Assembly (NCBI GenBank): GCA_002917075.1
Contig: NTMA01000035.1
Span: forward strand, 248,001-312,000
Direction: 5' to 3'
DNA from: Hawksworthiomyces lignivorus
Lineage: Eukaryota; Ascomycota; Sordariomycetes; Ophiostomatales; Ophiostomataceae
DNA: 64,000 nucleotides
How positions within the stretch are numbered: position 1 is the first letter of the stretch; each line of letters starts with the position of its first letter. The translations under genes and the position numbers were made by a program. Below the pieces are notes generated by a model. The model ran no database searches. It had not been told where the DNA came from and worked only from the letters and a program-made list of their open reading frames with translations. This document shows, one piece after another, positions 23,064 through 34,110 of this stretch.

Positions 23064-24774
23064 TCATATGAACTGGCCCAAGAGAACTATGACTGCAACA
23101 ACACCTGCTGTCGCAGCGTATTTGCCGCCAAAGATCTGGGGTCTGCGAGGCGCTGAGGATGTAGATCCTGAAGATGAGCTCGATGAAGACGTTGACTGAG
23201 ACGAAGCGCCGCCCGACGTTGATGAAGATGACGGAGTCGATTGCGACGTAGTTGTCGATGGAGAAGACGAAGAAGAGCCGGTAGAGGACTCAAAGTTATT
23301 TGTTTGCGAGCAAGTGCCCGTCAATGTGGACAGCGAGGCAGCTGATGCGAGGGCCGCCGGACTCGAACCGCAGTTGACGTACTGGGCCATCCAGACGATG
23401 TTGTCGGTCTGGTCGATGACGACTATTTGAGGGAGAGGAACGGCATGTCAGTAAATGAGTAGTATCAGAGATGGCAGATAAAAGGGGAGAGAGAAAGGAA
23501 AGCCACTGAGAACCGGCAGGAAGGGAGTCTGCGAGCGCTTACCATAGGCAGACCGGAGGAAGGTGTCGCCGAGCAGGACAAAGTCCGAATTGGCCTGGAT
23601 GCCAAGCATGCACTGGCTGCCGGACTGGCGGATCAGCTCCTGATAGGGCACCTGCACGGTGGTGCCGCCAAAGGTGAAGCCGAGGCTGCCGTTCTGCGCG
23701 GCCAGGGCGCAGTCGACGGTGTAGAAGCCGTCGGCGTTGGCGCCGTTGGTGGCGCCGAAGTCGGCGGCGATGGCGTCGGCCAGGCCGCTGGGCAGCAGCG
23801 TCAGCGTCGAGCCGGAGTCGAGGAAGACCTGCAGCGAGCTGTTGGCGTACGTCTTCTTGGTGGCGGCGGCCGCCGTGCGCGAAGACGGCGGCGGCGTCAG
23901 CGACACGGACGTCATGTTGACCCAGTACCGCGGCACGCCGTCGGGGCTGTCCTTGGCGGGGGTGATGGGCAGGCGCTCGAGCTTGCCGGAGAACTTGGAC
24001 ATGTCGACGCCGCCAAACACGATGACGCCCTCCTGCTCGTCCTTGCTGCCCAGCGCCAGCGTGAAGGCCTTGACGCGCGTAATGTTCTGCAGGGCCAGCT
24101 CGTCCACAAAGTTGGGGTACCGCGTCGTCAGGCCCTCGCCGTAGCCGATGCCCAGGATGCCCGAGAACTCGTCCGACGTGACCGTGGCCACACCAAACTG
24201 AACTTGCCGCAGCACGGACGTGGTGCCTGGCAGCGATATGTCGTCTTTCACATACGTGATGTTGGCCGAGCCGATGCCGTACCGCAGCTGCTTGCCGACG
24301 CCCAGCGAGGAGAACGTGCTGGACTGAGACGGGTCAAAGGAGCCCACGGCGTTGCAGAAGTTGGCATCCCCAGTCGAGAGCCCTGTGCAGGTCGGGTTGA
24401 CCCACAGCTCAAAAGAGCCGGTATCAAGCTGAACATATTGCGCCTGGGCGGGGGTACCAAAGTTGACTAGAGAAACGACAAAAAAACACTCGTCAGCGGC
24501 ATCGATATCGTAACCAACCGATACATTCAGGAAACTTACGTTTGGCATAGTATGCCACATCTGATCGGTTGGCCAAGCTCAGCTCGACAGCTCTCTTAGA
24601 GAAGTGTGCCGTGTTGGTTGAGTGGATAATCTGGAAGTGGATGCAGCCATCCTGCATGTCTTCCATTGGTGCAGAGGCTGCATCGACGGAATTGCCCGCT
24701 TTGGTGATGTCCTGCAGAGGATTTGCTTTTGCGGCAGCTGCAGCGAGCAGCAGAACGGAAAAGCGAAGTGCCAT
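23064..24774 (-). CDS. Secreted, GPI-type aspartyl protease (yapsin/OPSB-like)
   Basis: Exons 24774-24540, 24466-23543 and 23422-23064 (introns 73 and 120 bp) give 505 residues. A signal peptide (MALRFSVLLLAAAAAKA) is followed by a propeptide ending near the dibasic site K60-R61 and the mature start YYAKLNFGTPAQAQ. The two pepsin-family active-site motifs are present: DTGS (D93) and DSGS (D295). After a conserved VIDQTDNIVWMAQYVNC segment comes a Ser/Thr-rich stalk of about 70 residues and a hydrophobic C-terminal tail, as in wall- or membrane-anchored yapsins and OPSB proteases. It probably processes cell-surface or secreted proteins. The ATG at 24774 was chosen because the signal peptide begins there; a frame of ten extra codons upstream has no support. 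A long purine-rich stretch (pyrimidine on the coding strand) lies upstream. Confidence 0.92.
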
Positions 24775-27700
24775 GTTGCCGGCACTTTTTGTGAAGAGGA
24801 ACACCGAAGAGAAGAAGAGACGGCGCTGCTACCTTGGCTGCATTGGGTGGCTAACAGAGCTCAACTATGCCGAATAGAAGTTCTGAGGAAACGGTCAAAC
24901 TCCCAAAGAAACGAGAAGAAGCAGACGAAATCAACGCTGTATCAAACGCGCTCGCTAGGTAAACAGGAACCTCGACCAAGAAAACAAAAATACGCAATCG
25001 GTATCGGCAAAAAGAAGAGGAGTCGAATAACGAATGGAAAAGCAGCTAGCTGCCGAAAGTAATAAAAATGAATGTAGAAGGGACCCGGTAGAAAAGAAAA
25101 CAAGATGTCTAGAAATACCCGACGTCACAAAGTAAGAATAGAAAAAAAGCCGTTCGATGCCAGATCGCAAGCAACCCTCTCTTCGCCCTCTCGATGTCGT
25201 TCAATTGTAGTCGATCCGCCCGATTCTGGATGGCCGGCCCTCCACCAATATAAGTACAGGGAAAGGAGCGGACCGAGACGAGGAGGGGATACCGAGACGA
25301 AGGAGAGGGAGGATATCGAAGAAAAGGAAGAAGGAAAGGAGATAAGAGGAAAAGAAAAGGAGGAAACAAAAGGAAAGGAGGATGAGAGAGACTAAGAGAG
25401 AAAAAAAGAAGAGCCCACGAGCAAACCGAGACGGGAAGAAACCAGATGGCAGAACGTAGAGAGTGAGAAGAGACGAAAGAAAAGCAAAAGGAATACGAGA
25501 CACTACCAAGACGGCCAAACTTCCCTCCAGCATGCAGAGCCTACGCAGCACACTGAGCCGACGCAGCAAAGAGAAAAATCCCGAAACGCCATGCACATTG
25601 GCAGCGCCAGCCAAGCCCCGGCAAGCCCTCTAGTATTCAGGGGGAATAAAACAATCGATAACTTAATTGGCACAGAGCGTGAGAGGTGGCCAGCCCAGTC
25701 AGCTGCCTCACTAGGCCCAGGAGAATAAAAGAGGAGTATTAGGTGGGGAAAAGCAAAGACGAGGGCGGCGTGCGGCGAACGTCGCACTCGGTTCAAACGG
25801 ACATGGGACTGCCCCTTCCACTGAACGACCCTCACGATACCCGTTTGTAGAGATGACTGCAACGTGCTGCTTGTCAAACAAGTTTACATTCTGCGTAGAC
25901 CGCAAATTGAGGAACACAGATACGTGTATGTACAAATTTTGATAAGGGGGTGGGACAAGACAAAACGAGGAGAAATACGAAGATATTGTGGCATCTGTCA
26001 AAACAGCCAGCATAGCGACGAAGCAAATTTGTTTTCATCCCTACCTCCGTTCTGGATGCTTTCTTCGCCGCTTTGCTTCTCCTAAAGAGAGGCTCAATTT
26101 TCGTCAGATTCCATCTAGGACGAAAATCGTGTCTCCAGCACAGCAAAAGGAAAGGGCTCAGCTCATCTGTGCGCATCTTTCTTTAGAGAACCTCTCACAC
26201 TCTTCTTTCGCTTGCTCAGTCGGCATAAAACAAAGACAATAAAACTGGCAAACAGCCGGATACAGTGAATTACGTGCTTGACCTGCATTTAAAGATCAAT
26301 AATAGCCTTTTGATGCTCAACGAGATAGTCTCGTGCTTTTCCGCAGCTCTCAGTGGAGGAACAATAGAGGATTGTCTTGCAGCTAAGAGCTGAAACCTCG
26401 CAGGCTGTATTGGAACAATCCCCCATGTCAAAAGCCAAGACCTGCGACGAATCCCGGCGGGTCTTGGCGCTGATCAAACAGGCCGGGCTTGCGCTGGTTA
26501 TTTTGGCGGACAGCCCGCTTTTTTTCCTTTCTGCAACGAATCCGTCTGCACTAAGCTGATTTATGTCTTGCTTGGCTGCACCTACGACCACTCCGTATCC
26601 TCTCGTGCAAGGGATAACCCAAGAATATATAAAACAAAATAATAATTGAAGACACTGGATAGATGTCTTGGTCTCTTGGCCCTGGGCCAGACCAGGCCTG
26701 CTTGCGTTCATCCTGGGCCTTTTCCAGAAAAGACATTTCAGAGGGATGCAGGGCTTTGTATGAAATGCCCACCTTTTTTTCGCTAGTGCTCTTGGATATC
26801 CTTTGGCCGCGTCTTAGTATCAAAGGTGACGACAACAAATGTATTGTCAAAATCCGTCGTTGCCGAGACGGACCTCAGCCATTCCTTTCCCTTCCAAGAC
26901 CGCCAAGGGGAAACTTTGCTTTCGGATCAGAATACGAGCTAATTTTTTCATACGTATGCTATTTATTAACTGCCATCGGAAAGCGGCTTTGTTTTCAATG
27001 CCTTGGCCGCTGTGAGAGGCACAAGACCTCACTTATGAGAAAGATGCGGAAGTGAGCTGAAACCGTCGAGAGCAAGCAAAAAAAATATAACAAGAGCCAC
27101 TTGATACAAGTCCACCCTCAGCACGTGAGAAAGATCCCAAGGCTATTAGCACATATAAGTACAAGAAGAGGTTGTTGAACATTAATCGCCTTCTTTCGTC
27201 TTCTCGAGACTTGTATTTTTTTTTTTTTTTAAGAAAAAAAACTGCTTTCTCGGTTCCTTTCATTTGGCTCGGCCATCTGTCGATTCCGGATCATCAACAT
27301 AAAATGCCAACCAAAGAAAAAGAGTTCATGAGAAAAGAAACATACGACATCGACTACAGGTCCGCTGGGGACCAAACTATGGGGTGTTGTGTGTTATGCT
27401 GAATGTCTGTGCGAATGGATCAAAGAGAGAAAGAAGAAGTTCACAAAGAAGCCAGCCTCAGCCTCAGTGTTCAAGGTTAAGGCAAGGGCCCCGGCATCGC
27501 AGCATCATACTCCGTACATATTAATACGTGTTACACCCCGTTTAACTTCTCCATTCGGAGAATTTCTTGTTGGTGTTGCATTTTTGTATGTGCAGCAAAA
27601 GGGAGCTGTCCGGCGACCGAACAATTTTGAAACTTGGTAGGATGAAGGACATTCGTACAGTAGAAGAGTACAGCGCATACATTCGGTGACATGACGAAAA

Positions 27701-28166
27701 GGTTACTTAATGTCCAGGTACTACAGGGGAGTCATGCTTGGTTAAGCAGAACTGGGTGATATTGGATTGGCTCCTCCAGGAGAGAATTTGTAGTACAGGG
27801 TAGGTTCTACCAATAACTATTCAAAACAAGTGAAGAGGCTCATTTGTTATATATGTAGGTTACGACAGCCCGTATAACTCACAGTACTAAATTGTGTAAT
27901 TTGCATTGCTTTTTATCGCCACTGAATTGGATGTTGACGCCCATAGCTTTACTTGGGCCTTTTCTTTCATTTATATTATTTTAATATATTATTTTCTTTT
28001 TCTTTTTTCTTTTATTCGTTTTCTTTTCTGCAAATGATGATTTTTTTCAGCACCGGGTGCCATATTGGCCCATAGTTTTTGTGCGTCACAGTTTACTGTT
28101 GGACAACATAATCACATCAATTAAAGAAACCTTTATTTAGAATAAATATTAGACTATCCCAACTCA
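24775..28166. other. Long intergenic region upstream of the protease gene
   Basis: About 3.4 kb. The part from 24780 to 25500 is purine-rich on the plus strand, the expected pyrimidine-rich leader and promoter of the minus-strand protease gene. Apart from a possible small cysteine-containing frame at 26289-26711, no coding sequence is supported. The section from 27650 to 28140 is AT-rich and flanks the 3' end of the hydrolase gene. Confidence 0.5.
26289..26711 (-). CDS. Possible small cysteine-containing protein, unknown
   Basis: An ATG-to-stop frame of 140 codons. Its last 75 or so codons use mixed, coding-like third positions and contain five fairly regular cysteines (DCSNTACEV, LSCK, LYCSSTESCGKA). 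The first 50 residues look random and have no convincing signal peptide. If real, the gene may have an upstream exon and only the C-terminal half is authentic. No family is recognised, and it may also be a chance frame or a decayed gene. Confidence 0.22.
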   Translation of the reverse strand: MNASRPGLAQGQETKTSIQCLQLLFCFIYSWVIPCTRGYGVVVGAAKQDINQLSADGFVAERKKSGLSAKITSASPACLISAKTRRDSSQVLAFDMGDCSNTACEVSALSCKTILYCSSTESCGKARDYLVEHQKAIIDL

Positions 28167-29239
28167 TTACACATGAGCCTTGAGGAAGTCCTGGAGAACT
28201 CGTTGGAATTTTTGCGTCTCATCTGCGGCCGGATTGTGACCGGATTCTTCGAATATCACAAGCTGTGCGTTGGGTATGCCATGAGCGATCACTTCGTTGT
28301 CCGCGACAGTCGTGATCACATCATGGCGGCCGACGACGATTAGTGCAGGGGCCTAAAATTTGTGTTAGATGGAAAACATAGAGGAGTAGCAGGTAAATAG
28401 AGAGAGGCGTTTTTACCTTGATCTCTGCAAGTTGGCCCAGCACATTGTAGCGTGGCAAATTCTTGCCGAATGCTGCATTCTGTGCAGCCGAGTTGTATTG
28501 AGAGAAAAACTGCGTTCCGTCGCCTTCGGATAGGCCTTCAAACTTCCGTGGTTCAACTGGCTTGCCGTTGTTGTGCTTAATCATTATATCATCTGGGGGT
28601 GCATAGATGGGCAAGATCTCTGCGATACTGTCTTCGAAGTCTTGATCATCGCGGAGAGTTCCAGACCAGAGGCGCACCTGCCGGGCTACGTTAACGTGCA
28701 CCCTATTCGACGTCAAAATACTTGCCAGCGCCCCCATGGGACCAGCATGCCCGTCTGCCCAGGTGTCCCGAAGGATGAGGCCCTGGAGCCGGTCTCCATG
28801 AGCTACAGCGTAGTCCAATGCGATGAAACCTCCATAGGAGCCTCCGGCAAGAAAGATTTTGTCAGCCTTGGCCCAGCGCCTGGAGGGACGTTAGCAATTA
28901 AATTTCGTAGCTCCGCCCTGGAGTCTGTCTCTTGAGGGGGGAGAGATGCTACCTCAAATTTTCGATATCTTGAATCCAGCGTTCATGAGTGTAGGGTCCA
29001 TGACGGTCAGACACTCCACTTCCGCGAGCGTCAAAAACCAAAACTCGATAATTCTCTGATAAAAAAGCAAAGTCTTCCTCAGGTTCTGTGTGAGAGGATA
29101 GACCAGGAGCTCCATGTAAAGTGATCAACAATGGCTTCTCGCCGGATTTGGACTCGTTGTCGCCGATGACTTTGACATAAAGATGAATACCATCTTCCAT
29201 ACGAACTCTGTGTTCCGATCTAGGTTGCATGTCGGCCAT
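28167..29239 (-). CDS. Alpha/beta hydrolase, proline iminopeptidase type
   Basis: Exons 29239-28953, 28879-28417 and 28352-28167 (introns 73 and 64 bp) give 311 residues. The oxyanion-hole motif HGAPG is at residue 42, the FDARGSGVSD block follows, and the nucleophile elbow GGSYGG places the catalytic serine at S110. The acid is D261 (GRHDVIT) and the base H289 (SGHNP). This order and length match the S33 proline iminopeptidase family, which removes N-terminal proline; many fungal members act on other amides or esters. There is no signal peptide, so it is probably cytosolic. It is divergent from the Zn2Cys6 gene at 29988 over a 748-bp intergenic region. It may belong to the amide-metabolism block to its right, but the 12-bp motif of that block was not found in its promoter. 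Confidence 0.9.
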
Positions 29240-29987
29240 TGTCTTTGCCTTGTTGCGCCTTCTAGCTCCTTGTACGATGAATGGCAAACAAATCAAATAT
29301 TGCTGGAAATAACTTTGCAAAGAAGGTAGATAGAGGGGCCCCTGAAGTGCTATGTCAATCTCAGACAAGATTTCGCCCAACTTTAATACCGACATGAGGC
29401 TTATATTCTCATGTTCAGCGAGTCTGTAGAGGTCAACCAGGCATGCAAATCTCCCCTTGCTGAACTGCGATGACAAATGCCCAGAATTTTCACGTTGACA
29501 AATCCATCAAGACATGGTGAAGCTTCCATGCAGAGGCCCATGAAATCTTTAGAATCTTGATGAACCAAATATCTCCAAAGTCCAGCTCTCCATAACGAAC
29601 ATGACGTCTAACTTGCATCGAAGCCAAGCCAATGCCCAAACAGCGAGAAATAGTAGAGACCGGACATTAGAGAAAGGCGACGAGTGAGGTTGCGCTTATC
29701 TGCGTCGATCTTTGCCTAGCTTAAGTGGTCCAACGCTAGGTTAAACGCGACTGCATACCGTAGAGGAGCGGCTCTACGAGGTACGAGAGCAGCGAGACAA
29801 AGACATGTCTTTACGGCCGAAATGCAGCTATCAAATTCTGAGGCTCAGCGCTCAACTCCGCTTAAGATGAACTCTGATTTCCGTAACAGTGACCGAGAAA
29901 CTTCGTCTCGCAGATCAACTTCATCATTGGTGGTTATGCTTTCTTTGCTGCCTCTGTGTTCTCATTTCCATCTTCATCTTTCTCGAA
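29240..29987. promoter_or_regulatory. Divergent promoter of hydrolase and Zn2Cys6 regulator 1
   Basis: 748 bp between opposed start codons. Several CGG/CCG triplets suited to Zn2Cys6 factors occur at about 29660-29830. A weak partial resemblance to the cluster motif (GGTTAAACGCG near 29740) is not convincing. Confidence 0.4.
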
Positions 29988-32183
29988 ATGACAGCCCCAC
30001 AAGTGTGCACTAGATGCCGCAAAAGACGCATAAGAGTATGTTTGCTGAGGAGCTCTCGCTAAACCCCTTGAGAAGAATGGACTGTGTAACAGCTCTTTTA
30101 GTGCGATTTACAATTGCCATCCTGCAAGAATTGTCGCCTGGCCGATGTGGAATGCTTTTTTTGGGACAATGCTCTGGGACAGGAAATACCATGCAGGTGA
30201 GAACTGGGGTATATGGCATACGCGGTGCATGTTCATGAAAACTCCATTGGCTGATACGAGACTTTCATGATGTTTCACGGTCTCTAGCTACCTCTATTCC
30301 CTTCAGCAGAGAGTGGCAAGCTTAAAGCGAGATGTTGAGCTTTCGTCTACCAGCCGACGGCAGCATCATGCGCTACCTAGCACAGATGCTGCAGCCGCCG
30401 CTGTTGCGATGACAGCCCTAGCTGATTCTCCATACGGAACTACTTCCACCGGGGCGTCGCTCCCTGACAACGGGCATCACTTGCTGCGAATGGTGCAGAT
30501 CCTGGACGGCGACGGGCATTCTTCAACTCCATCGCAGAGCACGTACCTTGGCCCAGGCAGCAGTGCTCGACTTGCCGAGCATGTTTTGATGGCGGCTGTA
30601 GATTGGCACGCAGCCAACAACATACCCATGCCAGAACGCCTGCTGCGAGAAGGGGCCACAAGCGACCAGCAGCAACCCCCGCCCCCAGTGCTGCAAGGCG
30701 GCCTTCTCCGGCAAAGCCCACTGACGACAGGGCCGCCCGCAAGATTCACCATCTTGCGCGACACCCGCAAAGAAGCGGACCTTCACGTGCTTGTACCGCT
30801 GTCCACCCAGCGTGCGCTCATCGAGCACTACGCCAGAGTGGTAGTTCCTGAGTACAATTTACTTCCAATAGAGCAAGCGGCGGTCCTGTCATCCGCGGGC
30901 AACAGCAGCTGCGAAAATCCACTCAAGTGGAGCAACGCAAACCGAGGCACTCCCAGCGAGCATACTATCAGCATCGTATTTGCCGTTTCGTCAGCACTTG
31001 TAGCTCGGGACTTGGATCCGGGCTCAATGGCAGGGCTGGCCGTACGATTTCGGGACGATGTGCAAAAGATGGCTCTCTTGGAGAAACAGGACACGGCGTC
31101 AGCTTCTACCTCATCAGCAGCCGCATCAGGGGCGTCACCGTCGACACCGTTACCCTCGTCGCCTGCAACAGATCCGCTCGAGGTAACAAGGTGGACCGCC
31201 ATTGCACTCTGTGCCCTAGCTCTGTGTGAGATGATTCAGCCCATGTCTACTCAACTGTGGGACTTGATAGGCGCAGCAGTATCAGTCCTAGACGATCTAC
31301 GTGAGGGCTACTGCCTTCGGCGTCTCGTATTAGATGAAAATTTCCTACAGTTAGAACGGAGTCTCTTGAAGCTGGAGAGGTAAGCTCTGTTCAATTTGTC
31401 TTTGTCCTTTTTTTTCTCATTGAGGTGCTCGAGGCTAACATGGCAAGCATGGCTTCATTGCACTTCCACCGGCCATCATCTTTCTGCGAAATTCAGTTTG
31501 CAAGCGATTGCTGGCAGAGTATGCCCATTGATGTTGGAAGGACGGATCCAATAATGGACGACATTGTAGTCCTCCGCAGCATACAACAAATCCGCCAAAA
31601 ACTAGCTGAACTGCCAAGTCCTCCTGAACATGTTTTGGAGAACCTCATTCCGATGTCATTACAGGTATTATCGCCACCACCATTATCTACGTCGATAGTT
31701 CCCACAGTATTTAGCATGCACAGCGCGATGCTGTACTTAGCGCTCCACCCTGTAGTTCTGACAGTCTCTCGGAGCAAGCCACTCTTTTTTGATACCACCA
31801 CGCTTTTCGTCTCGCTCTCGTCCTCGCCGAGACTCCTTCTAATTTTATCAGTATCAGCATGCACAATCATTGATAATTTTACAGAATTAAATGAGCACAA
31901 TAAGATTATTAGCATATGGATGTCCACGGAGCGCGTATTTGAGGCCGGCATAGTTTGGATCATGGTAGTTTATTTGCATTGGCAGCAGCAAAGGCAGCAG
32001 CAACAGCAACAGCATCAGTTCGACTCTTCACACTTCAGCGCCAAAATGGACATGGCAGTTACAATGAGGCCAATTGTCCAGGTGTCGAGCCTATTGGCGA
32101 CGTTTGCTACTCGTTGGAAGCCTGGAAGTGCATATGTCGACATCTGGGAAACGCTTGTGCAGCTCATGTGGAACATGATTTAA
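29988..32183 (+). CDS. Zn2Cys6 transcription factor 1 of the amide-metabolism block
   Basis: Four exons, 29988-30035, 30102-30196, 30288-31379 and 31448-32183, encode 656 residues. Splicing builds a complete binuclear zinc cluster that no single frame shows: C7, C10, C17, C24, C27, C34 (CTRCRKRRIRC, then SCKNC and VEC). The typical coiled linker YLYSLQQRVASLKRDVEL follows across the second junction. The middle and C-terminal parts (WTAIALCALALCEMIQP, SMASLHFHRPSSFCEIQF) are of the fungal regulator type. A Gln-rich stretch (CAG/CAA repeats near 31981-32020) lies close to the end. The third acceptor (31447) was chosen by phase and by a CTAAC branch point 10 bp upstream. It converges on the CapA-like gene with only 53 bp between stops. 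It is a candidate regulator of the neighbouring enzymes. Confidence 0.85.
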
Positions 32184-32236
32184 CTCAAGGTTGTGGCATT
32201 ATTTTGTGTATTTCTAGGATCTTTATGACTATGCGT

Positions 32237-33394
32237 CTAGTACTTCTGTGTTATAATGATGTGGTACTGCCCATTCTTCATTTTTGCGAGCTGCGCTGCG
32301 GCGCCGTGTCCTTGCGACATACTCTGTACACGTGCCACTAGAACTTCCGCGTCCTCTGTGGACGCGTAGACCGGTTCCCCATTTGCCTCGATCGTCACGG
32401 GGATCAGCACGCAGCTCGTCAGGTGTCTTTTCCCGACAGCATCATCATCTGCCCATTCCAGCCGCGCTAGCGCGCCGATGTTGGAGAGGGTCCGCTGCAG
32501 GCTCGCCCACTCGTACGGCGGATAGGTGCGAAACGTCTCATCGGGCGTCACGATGTTGTTGCTAAAGACGAAGTTGCCTAAGCTGTAGAAGATAGGCACG
32601 CCCTCGTAGAACTCGACACCTTGCACGACGTGCGGGTGGTGCCCGAAGATGGCCGACGCGCCGGCTTCGATCATGGCGCGCGCAAGGGGCCGCTGGTAGG
32701 TGGCGATCTCGTCCTGCGTGGCGGCCACCCAGCCGTAGGGCACGCCCCAGTGGATGGCCACGAGCACGACGTCGGCCGCTGCGCGGGTGGCGCGGATGGC
32801 TTGCAGCAGGACGGCCTCATCCGCCTCGTACGTCTGCGTCTCCACAAACGGCGCCATGCCCGGCGACTCGTCCATCGACACGGTGTCCACGACGTACTTG
32901 GTGAAGACGCGGACGCCAGCGAGGCCCGGCCGCGACTTGCCTGAGCCGCTGCCGTTCGGCAGAGTCGTGGTCACACCCAAATATGCCACGGTGGTTACGG
33001 TCCCCGAGCCGCTGGAGCTAATTGTTTTCACTACCGGCGCAAACGCTTCCGAGATGTTCTCGCCGCCACCAACGTGAGCCACGCCGACACCATCTAGTGC
33101 CTTCAAGGTCGCGCGGAGTCCCTCAACTCCATAGTCCATGCCGTGGTTGTTGGCCACGGTCACGACATCGATATCGAGATCGCGGACAACATGCGCATGA
33201 GCCGGGTCGGCCCTGAGGGCGATAAGCTTCTCGGCCGGATGGCAGTCTTGCCCAGGCGCCGCGAAAGGCATTTCCAGGTTAATGAAACTGGAGTCTGCCT
33301 GGCGCAGCTGCTCGTAGATCGGGTTGATATCTGCAGACCTCTCTAGCGGGCCGCTGAGGACCACATCTCCGCCAGCTATAATAGACAACGGCAT
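32237..33394 (-). CDS. CapA-family (poly-gamma-glutamate capsule type) protein
   Basis: An intronless frame of 385 residues starting MPLSIIAGGDVVLSGPLER. It has the blocks of the PGA_cap/CapA family with its metallophosphoesterase-like fold: AGGDV, SFINLEMPF, TVANNHGMDYG, VAIHWGVPYG, IFGHHPHVVQG, and IFYSLGNFVFSN. Bacterial relatives (CapA, PgsA) act in poly-gamma-glutamate capsule assembly or turnover; the reaction of fungal members is unknown. There is no signal peptide or membrane segment, unlike PgsA, so a soluble enzyme is likely. It is divergent from the amidohydrolase gene, and their shared promoter holds one copy of the 12-bp motif. The lack of introns and high GC fit an old acquisition from bacteria, but that is inference. 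Confidence 0.9.
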   Translation of the reverse strand: MPLSIIAGGDVVLSGPLERSADINPIYEQLRQADSSFINLEMPFAAPGQDCHPAEKLIALRADPAHAHVVRDLDIDVVTVANNHGMDYGVEGLRATLKALDGVGVAHVGGGENISEAFAPVVKTISSSGSGTVTTVAYLGVTTTLPNGSGSGKSRPGLAGVRVFTKYVVDTVSMDESPGMAPFVETQTYEADEAVLLQAIRATRAAADVVLVAIHWGVPYGWVAATQDEIATYQRPLARAMIEAGASAIFGHHPHVVQGVEFYEGVPIFYSLGNFVFSNNIVTPDETFRTYPPYEWASLQRTLSNIGALARLEWADDDAVGKRHLTSCVLIPVTIEANGEPVYASTEDAEVLVARVQSMSQGHGAAAQLAKMKNGQYHIIITQKY

Positions 33395-34110
33395 CCTGGT
33401 CTGGGAAGTGAGCCAAGTAAGCTAAACGAAAATATGATCCAATACCAACTCGATAGAAGCTCAGGATCTTCCTCCAGAGATATGGCTCTCCCGTTTCTTC
33501 TCTTAACTACTACCGTCATGTACCTCGATATTATAGACTTGATTCTTCGAGCTAAGTTACTCTTTTGGTCCACACTGGCACTGACCCAAGTGTCAAACCC
33601 CTTTTAGGATATTCAGTCGTACTTCTAGGAGGAATAAGAAAAAAATTGTTTAATGTCTTAGATCGCTTTCCTGAAGCCATTTGTCTTGGACGGGTTTACG
33701 CGCATACAGACCATGAAAAGCTAGGCAAAACAAGGGCCTAATTTAGGTGAGAGCTAGATGCTGTGAACGGGCACCGCGGAGATATACAGCGATAGACTAA
33801 CATCGGCATCTAAAGAGCGGAAATGTTCTTGGGAATAGTAATTTATAATTCCTCTGAAGCTGATTTCCTGTATAGGAAGCTCGAAGGAGTTAGGCATAGG
33901 GAAGCCGGATAAGGGAGCGCAATCGAGCCGATTGGAAGGGGAAACATGGGGGGCTATGTATAGACTAAAAGCATCGTGCTCCTGTTTGCTCTCAACATAG
34001 GGAGCATGCTCGGCATGAACTGGCATTTATCAAACTCGTTGAAGTTGTGAAGCCCCTTGCCGTATTCTATAGTGCCACACCACGTTCATACAAGTGACTG
34101 CAACATCGCC
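33395..34110. promoter_or_regulatory. Divergent promoter of CapA-like and amidohydrolase genes
   Basis: 716 bp between opposed start codons. It contains the motif copy at 33691-33702, a CCGATTGG (reverse CCAAT box) at about 33931-33938, and other CGG triplets. No gene lies within it. Confidence 0.55.
33691..33702 (+). promoter_or_regulatory. Cluster motif copy 1: CGGGTTTACGCG
   Basis: The 12-mer lies 409 bp upstream of the amidohydrolase ATG and 297 bp upstream of the CapA-like ATG. It matches the copies at 35900 and 40296 at 11 of 12 positions each. The CGG...GCG layout suits a Zn2Cys6 factor. Confidence 0.55.

Noticed and set aside
23362..23382. tRNA B-box-like sequence (GGACTCGAACC, minus-strand GGTTCGAGTCC)
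   Set aside because: It lies in the protease coding exon (VNCGSSP) and no tRNA arms surround it.
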